Assembly: GCA_964574335.1 (NCBI GenBank)
Contig: CAZNNH010000273.1
Location: 1-5,804 of the forward strand
Length of the DNA: 5,804 nucleotides
Origin: CAZNNH01 sp964574335
Lineage (GTDB): Bacteria > Acidobacteriota > Vicinamibacteria > Fen-336
Direction of reading: 5' to 3'
The notes under the pieces are model-generated. The model worked only from the letters and a program-made list of their open reading frames with translations. It ran no database searches and had not been told where the DNA came from. Positions 1 to 5,804 of this stretch are shown in pieces (the first letter of the stretch is position 1; every line of letters begins with the position of its first letter). The position numbers and the translations under genes are program-made.

Positions 1-684
1 ACGAGCGGTCGCCTCGTCCAGGAGATCCTCGCCGGGGCCGGGTTCGCCGTCGGCCTGGTGGACAACCTGCAGGTCACCACCGAACGGATGGAGGTGGGCT
101 CGCCCGAGCTGGTGGTGCTGGACACGGTGACGCCCAGGCTCCCCGACTGGTCGATCCTGGACATCCACCTGAAGCTGGCCGAGCGCCCTCCGATGCTGCT
201 GCTGTCCGGGACCTGTCTCGGCCCCGAAGCGCTGGCAGCCTTCCGGCTTGCGGTGGTCGGCCACCTCTCCAAGCCGTTCGCCGCCGACGCCCTCGTCGAA
301 AGGTGCCGCCGGCTGCTTTCGAAGACCCCGCCGGGGGAGCCACCGGCCAGCGGCGAGCGTCGCCTCGAGCGCCGGCGGCGCTTCCTGGGAGACGCCGTGA
401 TCCTGACCGAGCAGGGCCAGCCGTCGCTGAAGGCCGAGGTCTGCGACATCAGCCCGGCAGGCGCCCAGATCGACCTCGGCGCCGCCGCCGACCGGGCGTA
501 CGAGAAGGGCAGCCGGCTGCGCCTGTCCCTGACACTGCCACCGACCTTCGAGCCGACCGAGCTGGTCGCGCGCGTCGAGTGGTGCTGCGACGGCTTCCTG
601 GGTCTGAGCTTCACCGACCTGCCAGCCGAGACCCGTCGGCACCTCGAGGGGCGGCGGGCGAACGCCCCCGAGAGAGGGGACTGA
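1..684 (+). CDS. Receiver-PilZ domain protein (probable c-di-GMP effector), 5' end outside window
   Basis: The frame is open from the first base and ends at TGA 682-684, giving 227 visible residues, so the true start lies upstream. Residues 1-107 look like the C-terminal two thirds or more of a response-regulator receiver domain. The phosphoacceptor is probably Asp41 (VVLD), the switch Ser69 (LLLSG) and the conserved Lys91 (LSKPF). The N-terminal acidic pair would be beyond the edge. The segment after Asp41 reads TVTP rather than the usual xxMP, so it is a divergent receiver. A Pro/Gly linker (about 108-117) leads to a PilZ domain (about 118-215) with an arginine-rich N-terminal motif (RRLERRRR) and the D-x-S-x-x-G motif (DISPAG, 149-154). 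These two motifs bind cyclic di-GMP in the family. No DNA-binding or enzymatic output domain is seen, so I infer a cytosolic effector that combines phosphorylation and c-di-GMP input. Its target (motility, exopolysaccharide or other) cannot be told from here. Confidence 0.85.
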   Translation, partial: TSGRLVQEILAGAGFAVGLVDNLQVTTERMEVGSPELVVLDTVTPRLPDWSILDIHLKLAERPPMLLLSGTCLGPEALAAFRLAVVGHLSKPFAADALVERCRRLLSKTPPGEPPASGERRLERRRRFLGDAVILTEQGQPSLKAEVCDISPAGAQIDLGAAADRAYEKGSRLRLSLTLPPTFEPTELVARVEWCCDGFLGLSFTDLPAETRRHLEGRRANAPERGD

Positions 685-685
685 C

Positions 686-3031
686 TCAGGGCGTCTGGGT
701 CACCTCGAGGGCCGTCGAGTGGAGGTCGGCCGAGCTGCCGCCGACGCTCACGTCGAACCACCCCGGCTCGACCACCCGTGACATCCGCGCGTCCCAGAGC
801 CCGAGCTGCTCCGGGCCGAGCTCGAGCTCGACCCGACGGGACTGGCCCGGCTCCAGGTGGACGCGGGTGAAGCCCGCCAGCTCCTGGACCGGCCGGGGCA
901 GCGAGCTCTGCCGGTCGCGGACGTAGAGCTGGACGATCTCGTCCCCGGGGCTTGTCCCGGCGTTCGTCACCTCGACCCCGACGGTGGCCCGGCCGCCTCG
1001 AGAGATGCGGGCCGGCTCGACCTCGGGCGGGCCGTACTCGAAGCGGGTGTAGCTGAGGCCGTGGCCGAACGGGAAGAGCGGAGTCGCCGAGGTGAAGAGG
1101 TAGCCCCGGCGCGCCGAGGGCTTGTGGTTGTAGTGGATGGGGACCTGGCCCACCGAGCGCGGGAAGCTCACGGTGAGCTTGCCCGAGGGGTTGACATCCC
1201 CGAACAGCACCTCGGCCAACGCGGTGCCGCCCTCCTGGCCCAGGTACCACGCCTCGAGAATCGCCGGCGCCCGCTCGGCGATCTCCGGTATCGAGAGCGG
1301 CCGGCCCCCGATCAGCACCACCACCGTCGGTGTGCCGGTATCGAGCACGCGAAGCACCAGCTCCTGCTGACGGCCGAGCAGCGAGAGCGAGTCGCGATCG
1401 CCCGGGTGGTCGACGCTCCAGGCCTCGCGGCAGGTCGCCTCGTTGTCGCCGACCGCCACGATCGCGACGTCGACACGGCGGGCCAGCTCCACCGCTTCGT
1501 CGATCAGGGGCTTCTGCTCGGCCGGATCGGCCGGCTCCACTGGCTCCTCGTAGTGTCCGCGCCAGTCCTGGGCGCCCCGGGTGAAGCGGCAGCCGACGGC
1601 GTGGTGCACCGTGATCGTCCGGCCGGCCCGCTCCCGGATCCCCTCGAGGACCGTCACGCCCCGGCCCGGGTCCCAGGAGTAGCCGCCGAGGTGCAGGCCG
1701 TCGGCGTTGGGCCCGATCACGGCCACGGAGTGGACCTGGGCGGGATCGAGGGGAAGCACGCCGCCGTCGTTCTTGAGCAGCACCACCGCCTCGCGCGCCG
1801 CTTGGAGGGCGAGGGCCTGGTGCTCGGGCGAGTTGGTGACCCGCTCGGCACGCTCCGCGTCGACGAAAGGGTCCTCGAACAGCCCCAGCAGCAGCTTCGA
1901 GCGCAGCACCCGGCCGACCGCCTCGTCGACGCGCGCCTCGTCCACCAGGCCGGCCCGGACCTGCTCCGCCAGGGTGCCCAGGCACGAGCCATCCTCTGCC
2001 TCGGTGTCCACGCCGGCCTGCAGGGCGAGGCGAGCCGCCTCTTCGGGGCTGCCGGCCACGTGGTGGATCGACTCGAGCTGGTCGATGCCCCAGCCGTCCG
2101 AGCTCACGAAGCCGGAGAAGCCCCACTCGCCGCGCAGCAGGTCGACCAGCAGCCAGCGGTTGATGTGGGTGGGGACGCCGTCGATCTCGTTGTACGAGGC
2201 CATCACGCTGTGGACGCCGGCACGCACCGCCGCCTCGAACGGCGGCAGGAAGAGCCGGCGCAGCTCCCGCTCGCCGAAGGGCGCCGGGCCGGTGTTGCTG
2301 CCGCTCTCCGGCTGGCCGTGGGCGACGAAGTGCTTGGCGGTGGCCACCACGTGGTCGGGACCGATCCCTGGTCCCTCGCCCTGCAACCCTGCCACCGCCG
2401 CCTCGCCCATTCGGGCCACCAGGTACGGGTCCTCACCGAAGGTCTCCTCGGTGCGCCCCCAGCGCGGGTCGCGGGCCAGGTCGAGGTCCGGGGTGAAGAC
2501 GTAGTTGCTGCCCCGAGCCCGCACCTCGAGCGCCGCTGCCGTGTAGACACGCCGCAGCAGGTCCACGTCCCAGGTGCTGCCGAGGGCGATCGCCTGCGGG
2601 AAGTGGGTGGCGCCCTGGGCCATGTAGCCGTGCAGGGCCTCCTCGTGGAAGAAGGCGGGCACGCCGAGCCGGGTCTTCTCCACCAGGAAGCGCTGGATGG
2701 CGTTGGTCAGCTCGGCCGCCTCTCGCGGGCTCCGCTTGTAGCCGGGGCGGCCCACGTGACAGATCCCCCGGCCGAGCACCGGCTCGGCCTTCGCGGGCGA
2801 GAAGCGGCCGGCCGCGTCGACCAGGTCGACCTCCCAGGGGGCGGAGTGGAGCTGGGCGACCTTCTCCTCCAGCGTCATCCGCCCGAGGAGGTCGGCCACC
2901 CGCGTCTCGACGGGAAGCGCGGCGTCGCGATAGGCGGGCAGCTCGCTGGCTCGAGCGCCGCCCATCGTCAGGACCAGAGTGAGGGCCGCCGAGGCGGCGA
3001 GTCGAGGCTGAACGATGCTGGGTGATGGCAT
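686..3031 (-). CDS. Secreted glycoside hydrolase family 3 (beta-glucosidase/beta-xylosidase type)
   Basis: A complete 781-residue exo-acting GH3 enzyme, close in length and layout to E. coli BglX. It should release terminal beta-linked glucose or xylose outside the cytoplasm by a retaining mechanism. Residues 1-28 form a Sec signal peptide: Arg10, a hydrophobic run, and a likely cut after ARA (26-28). The GH3 N-terminal barrel spans about 45-380, with RWGRTEETFGEDPYL (190-204), KHF (233-235) and the catalytic nucleophile Asp312 in FVSSDGW. The GH3 C-terminal domain spans about 410-635. Glu536 (CREAW, followed by GDRDSL) is the best candidate acid/base by position. A fibronectin-III-like domain (about 670-775) closes the protein after the FPFGHGLSYT motif. 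There is no PA14 insert. The ATG at 3031 is chosen because GGAGG lies 5 bases upstream and the signal peptide begins there. A longer reading from TTG 3106 overlaps the promoter. It is divergent from the sulfatase remnant. The substrate (glucoside, xyloside or other) is not decided by sequence alone. Confidence 0.93.
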   Translation of the reverse strand: MPSPSIVQPRLAASAALTLVLTMGGARASELPAYRDAALPVETRVADLLGRMTLEEKVAQLHSAPWEVDLVDAAGRFSPAKAEPVLGRGICHVGRPGYKRSPREAAELTNAIQRFLVEKTRLGVPAFFHEEALHGYMAQGATHFPQAIALGSTWDVDLLRRVYTAAALEVRARGSNYVFTPDLDLARDPRWGRTEETFGEDPYLVARMGEAAVAGLQGEGPGIGPDHVVATAKHFVAHGQPESGSNTGPAPFGERELRRLFLPPFEAAVRAGVHSVMASYNEIDGVPTHINRWLLVDLLRGEWGFSGFVSSDGWGIDQLESIHHVAGSPEEAARLALQAGVDTEAEDGSCLGTLAEQVRAGLVDEARVDEAVGRVLRSKLLLGLFEDPFVDAERAERVTNSPEHQALALQAAREAVVLLKNDGGVLPLDPAQVHSVAVIGPNADGLHLGGYSWDPGRGVTVLEGIRERAGRTITVHHAVGCRFTRGAQDWRGHYEEPVEPADPAEQKPLIDEAVELARRVDVAIVAVGDNEATCREAWSVDHPGDRDSLSLLGRQQELVLRVLDTGTPTVVVLIGGRPLSIPEIAERAPAILEAWYLGQEGGTALAEVLFGDVNPSGKLTVSFPRSVGQVPIHYNHKPSARRGYLFTSATPLFPFGHGLSYTRFEYGPPEVEPARISRGGRATVGVEVTNAGTSPGDEIVQLYVRDRQSSLPRPVQELAGFTRVHLEPGQSRRVELELGPEQLGLWDARMSRVVEPGWFDVSVGGSSADLHSTALEVTQTP

Positions 3032-3036
3032 GAAGG

Positions 3037-3041
3037 CCTCC
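3037..3041 (-). promoter_or_regulatory. Ribosome binding site of the GH3 gene
   Basis: On the minus strand GGAGG sits 5 bases before the ATG whose first base is 3031. This strong Shine-Dalgarno match decides the start in favour of the 781-residue form with an N-terminal signal peptide. It argues against a form extended by 25 residues. Confidence 0.85.
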
Positions 3042-3061
3042 GGGAGTCGACTGAGGTTCTG

Positions 3062-3079
3062 CTCCAGATCACGATGGAG
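3062..3079. repeat. Short inverted repeat CTCCA-N8-TGGAG, possible operator
   Basis: Arms at 3062-3066 and 3075-3079 are perfectly complementary. They flank an 8-base centre that itself has ATC/GAT symmetry (3068-3070 and 3073-3075). The element overlaps the predicted -10 and transcription start of the GH3 promoter, a usual place for a repressor operator. Five-base arms can easily arise by chance in GC-rich DNA, and no regulator gene is visible in the window. Confidence 0.2.
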
Positions 3080-3106
3080 GCTCGCAGTGTCGCATCGGAG
3101 TGTCAA
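3078..3106 (-). promoter_or_regulatory. Probable sigma-70-type promoter of the GH3 gene
   Basis: On the minus strand a perfect TTGACA (-35, plus-strand 3101-3106) is followed by a 17-base spacer and GAGCCT (-10, 3078-3083). A TGC directly before the hexamer gives an extended -10 (TGn) element. The -10 itself is weak, matching TATAAT only at positions 2 and 6. The predicted start of transcription near 3071 would leave an untranslated leader of about 40 bases carrying the GGAGG site. The call rests on consensus match and geometry only. Confidence 0.5.
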
Positions 3107-3232
3107 GCGCCTCGCCCGACCCGCGGCGATGACGTCGTCGACCGTTCCCGCTCGAGGGCCTTCGCCTCCGCGTCACTCAGGTAACGCCGCCTACAGGTCG
3201 ACGCCACCGCCCCCTCGACGTCGACTGGCCCG

Positions 3233-4486
3233 GTGCGCCCCAGCAGTGTGCTTCTCGGCGCTCTCCTGCTCGCCGGGTGCCGGGGCCCGGGGCGAGCTCC
3301 TGTCGACGACCTGTCCGTCCTCTCGGTCGTCGCCGACCACAAGGCCACCTGGACGCTGGTCCTCTTCGGGACCCCGGGGGCTCAGCCTCTCGAGGAACGG
3401 GGGTTCGTCAGGGCCGAAGCTCCGGCGCCGGGGCAGGTGCGAAGCTGGGTCGAGCCCCGCACGCGCATCGATCTGGTCTGGGACCAGGCGCGACCACGGA
3501 TGGCCATGGTCGAGATGGCGCCCCACCCGGACCTGGGCCGGCTGTCGGCGGAGGTCTCGCTCAACGGGACGCGCGTGGGGAGCCTGCGGCTGAGGTCCGA
3601 GCGCGGCTGGTACCGCATCGACCTGCCGGCCGAAACCCAGCACCCGGGGTCCAACCAACTCGAGCTCCGCTTCTCCGACGGCACCGCCCCCGTCAAACCC
3701 CACCGCCGACGGCTCTCGGCGGAGCTGTACGCGCTGGCCGTGGGGGACCCGGCTGGCGGGGACGGCCCTGCCGCCCCCGGTCCGGCCGAGGAGCCACTCC
3801 GGCGCATCCTCCAGGGGGCGAACGTGATGCTGGTGGTCCTCGACGCCGCGCGGGCCGGCGACTTCGGCTGCTACGGGTACCCGAGAGACACCACGCCCGA
3901 GATCGACCGCTGGGCGTCCGTCCTCGTCACCGCCGACCACGGCGAGGCACTGTACGAGCACGGCCACGTCGGTCACATTCGCCAGCTCTACCGGGAGAGC
4001 ATCTGGATCCCCCTGATCGTGCGCTTCCCCCGCGGCTCGCGCCTCGAGGGGAGGCGGATCCACGGGATGGTGAGCCTGATCGACCTCGCGCCCACCATCG
4101 CGGACCTGCTGGGCCTCCCCGAACGGAACCGGGCACGGCAGTAGTCCCAGGGACGCAGCCCGCTGCCGGTGATCCTCGGCTCCGAAGGTCGAGAGATGGT
4201 GTTGGCGAGCAGCTCCTACGATCGGCCGCGCTACGCGCTACGCGACTCTTCCTTCAAGTACATCGTCAACACGGCCGACGGTGTCGAGGAGCTCTACGAC
4301 CTGAGGGTGGATCCCGAGGAGCGCCACGACCTCGCCGCGTCCGAGGGGCTGCGGACCGCCTACTACCGCCAGCGTCTGTTCGAGGACCTGCTCGAGCAGC
4401 GCCGGGGCGGGGCATCGGGCGTTTCGGGGACCGAGCTCACGCCGGAGCAGCGTGACAACCTGAAGGCGCTCGGCTACCTCCAGTGA
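3233..4486 (+). pseudogene. Lipoprotein-type S1 sulfatase, broken: internal in-frame deletion plus amber stop
   Basis: One frame runs through the whole locus, interrupted by TAG at 4142-4144. The start is GTG 3233, with no Shine-Dalgarno in front. It gives a lipoprotein signal (lipobox LAGC, Cys16). Residues about 25-170 form a beta-rich N-terminal module (SLNGTRVGSLRL, SNQLELRF). The sulfatase core then begins: NVMLVVLDAARAGDFGCYGY (197-216, metal ligand Asp204) and TTPEIDRWA (220-228). It continues directly into SVLVTADHGE (229-238, metal ligands Asp235/His236), a motif normally found some 200 residues later. The missing part includes the C/S-x-P-x-R formylglycine signature, so a working sulfatase cannot be made. 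Residues 239-303 follow the family normally up to LIDLAPTIADLLGLPE. After the stop the same frame continues with SQGRSPLP, then ELYDL (353-357), DPE (360-362) and a terminal LKALGYLQ, the usual sulfatase C-terminus. An intact ancestor would have hydrolysed sulfate esters outside the cytoplasm. I infer a recent pseudogene, since the frame is otherwise kept. An assembly collapse is the main alternative for the deletion. Confidence 0.8.
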
Positions 4487-4517
4487 CGGCCCGCTCACCA
4501 TCGACGACGCCCTGAGC

Positions 4518-5804
4518 TCACGGGGCGGCGCGGTCGCGGTCGGGGAGCAGCCCGCTGATCCTCGAAAGAAGGTCCTCGGCTGTGCAGGTGGATTTGCGCA
4601 GGATCTTGAGGACGTCACCGTTCAGACGGGCCTCCTCGTCCGGAGTGAGATCCTTGGCGGTGATCACGATGACGGGCGTGGACTTGCCCTCGTGCCGGGA
4701 GCGGAGGGCGTCGAGAAACTCGAACCCGTCCATGACCGGCATCATCAGGTCCAGCAGGATCAGGTCGGGCGGTCCCTGGTCGAGACGCTCCAGAGCCACC
4801 AGGCCGTTCTCGGCGCGGATGCCCTCCCAGCCCTCCTCCTGCACCAGGCGGATCAGGTAGTCCTGGCTGACCGGATCGTCCTCGACCACCAGCACGCGGC
4901 CCGCGGCGTCTCCCACGCGGTACTTCGACATGACGCCGAGCAGCCGATCGCGGCTGACGGGCTTGACCAGGTAGTCGGAGGCACCGAGCAGCAGTCCGGT
5001 GTCCGTGTCGTCGATGATCGAGACCATGATCACCGGGATGTCCGCCAGCTCCGGGTCGGACTTGAGCTCGCGCAGCACCGTCCAGCCATTCATCTCGGGC
5101 ATGAGCACGTCGAGGGTGATGGCCATGGGCCGCAGCTCCCGCGCCAGCGCCAGCCCCTGCTTGCCGCCCGAGGCCGTCACCACCTCGAAACCGCCCTTGT
5201 TCAGGTGGTGGGTCAGCAGATCGTGCACCGTGGGATCGTCGTCGATCACCAGGACGGTGTTGGGCTTCCTGGCAAGGACGGTCGCGCCGGGCGGCGGTTC
5301 GGGCTTGGCTGGCGGTTCCGTTCTCCGCCGAGCCGTGGGCAGGGTCGCGGGAAGCCAGACGGTGAAGGTGGTGCCCTGGCCGGGCTGGCTCTCCACGTCG
5401 ATCGAGCCTCCCATCATCTGGGAGAGCTTGCGGCTGATGGGAAGGCCCAAGCCCGTCCCGCCGTACTTGCGCGTCGTCGAAGCGTCGGCCTGGGTGAAGG
5501 CGTCGAAGATCTTGGCCGCCTGCTCCGGGGTCATGCCGATGCCCGTGTCGCTCACCGCCATCTCGATCCCGTCCGGGCCGCCGCGGGCCAGCCGACGCAA
5601 GGCGAGGGTGATGACTCCGTCTTCGGTGAACTTGCAGGCGTTCGAGAGGAGGTTGAAGAGAACCTGGCGGGTGCGGGTGATGTCGGAGCGCATGGCCCCG
5701 GCCTCGTCGAGGCCCACGATCTCCAGGCGGTTGCGGTTCTTCTCCACCAGGGTGACGACCGTGGCCCGGATCTCCTGGATCAGGTCCTTCAGCTCGAAGT
5801 CCTC
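4518..5804 (-). CDS. Hybrid histidine kinase with two C-terminal receiver domains, N-terminal part outside window
   Basis: The frame is open to the right edge and ends at TGA (plus-strand 4518-4520), giving 428 visible residues. Numbering here starts at the edge. Residues 1-152 are an HATPase_c domain: N-box NLLSNACKF (Asn55), G1 box DTGIG (86-90), an F-box region IFDAFTQAD (99-107) and G2 box GGTGLGL (115-121). A proline-rich linker (about 155-180) follows. Receiver 1 (about 183-295) has acidic Asp188/189, phosphoacceptor Asp232 (LDVLMP), Ser262 and Lys281 (VKP). Receiver 2 (about 303-420) has Glu308/Asp309, phosphoacceptor Asp352 (LDLMMP), Thr382 and Lys404 (LRKS). The dimerisation/His domain and any sensor lie upstream of the window. 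The protein probably autophosphorylates on that unseen His and passes phosphate to one or both receivers. No Hpt domain follows, so onward transfer would need a separate protein. It converges on the sulfatase remnant with a 31-base gap. Confidence 0.92.
   Translation of the reverse strand, partial: EDFELKDLIQEIRATVVTLVEKNRNRLEIVGLDEAGAMRSDITRTRQVLFNLLSNACKFTEDGVITLALRRLARGGPDGIEMAVSDTGIGMTPEQAAKIFDAFTQADASTTRKYGGTGLGLPISRKLSQMMGGSIDVESQPGQGTTFTVWLPATLPTARRRTEPPAKPEPPPGATVLARKPNTVLVIDDDPTVHDLLTHHLNKGGFEVVTASGGKQGLALARELRPMAITLDVLMPEMNGWTVLRELKSDPELADIPVIMVSIIDDTDTGLLLGASDYLVKPVSRDRLLGVMSKYRVGDAAGRVLVVEDDPVSQDYLIRLVQEEGWEGIRAENGLVALERLDQGPPDLILLDLMMPVMDGFEFLDALRSRHEGKSTPVIVITAKDLTPDEEARLNGDVLKILRKSTCTAEDLLSRISGLLPDRDRAAP

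Noticed and set aside
656..667. Hairpin GGGCG-AA-CGCCC at the end of the receiver-PilZ gene as a terminator
   Set aside because: The stem is short, lies before the stop codon and has no following T-tract.
857..3025. A 722-codon open frame on the plus strand opposite the GH3 gene
   Set aside because: It lies in codon register with the GH3 gene and exists because TTA, CTA and TCA codons are absent there in GC-rich DNA. Its translation is low in complexity and matches no family I recognise, whereas the minus strand gives a clear GH3 enzyme.
3046..3307. Five copies of GTCGAC within about 260 bases around the divergent intergenic region
   Set aside because: The same hexamer recurs many times inside the GH3 coding region, so it reflects the base and codon bias of this DNA rather than a dedicated site.
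3103..3348. A small minus-strand frame across the intergenic region (81 codons)
   Set aside because: It starts opposite the sulfatase N-terminus and has no ribosome binding site. Part of it (YLSDAEAKALERE) looks protein-like, but nothing around it supports a real gene.
4228..4241. Tandem 7-base repeat GCGCTAC x2 in the sulfatase C-terminal part
   Set aside because: The encoded residues (RYALRD) fit the normal sulfatase pattern and the frame is not shifted, so there is no sign of a slippage mutation.
3277..4455. Long plus-strand frame overlapping the sulfatase
   Set aside because: Its translation is a Pro/Arg/Gly-rich shadow, while the neighbouring frame has clear sulfatase motifs on both sides of the stop.
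4487..4517. Gap between the convergent sulfatase remnant and kinase as a terminator site
   Set aside because: There is no stem-loop with a T-tract. The only symmetry is TGAGCTCA (4513-4520), which runs over the kinase stop codon and is too short to call.

Overview
This is a 5.8-kb piece of a high-GC bacterial chromosome (about 70% G+C by eye). It holds four protein-coding loci and no RNA genes, CRISPR arrays or insertion sequences that I can see. The organism has an outer membrane or a comparable secretion set-up: one gene has a Sec-type signal peptide and another a lipobox. The very high GC, a sulfatase lineage ending in an 'LKALGYL'-type tail, and a histidine kinase with two C-terminal receivers would fit Acidobacteriota or a similar soil or sediment phylum. 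That placement is a low-confidence guess from protein style alone.

Layout: positions 1-684 (+) carry the 3' part of a receiver-PilZ protein, a likely c-di-GMP effector. It runs tail to tail, with a one-base gap, into a complete secreted family 3 glycoside hydrolase (686-3031, -). A divergent 201-base region (3032-3232) follows. It holds a good sigma-70-like promoter and a strong ribosome binding site for the hydrolase, but nothing convincing for the rightward gene. Positions 3233-4486 (+) hold a lipoprotein-type sulfatase that looks broken. The middle of its catalytic domain, including the formylglycine signature, is missing in frame, and an amber codon then splits off the C-terminal quarter. 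It converges, 31 bases away, on the 3' part of a hybrid histidine kinase with two receiver domains (4518-5804, -), cut by the window edge.

How they fit together: the hydrolase and the sulfatase remnant are the divergent pair in the middle. When both were intact they may have served extracytoplasmic breakdown of glycans, possibly sulfated ones. The flanking genes are signalling proteins (phosphorelay and c-di-GMP) with no visible operon link to the middle pair. Except for the sulfatase decay, the window looks like ordinary chromosome. I found no evidence for a new defence, mobile or RNA-based system.
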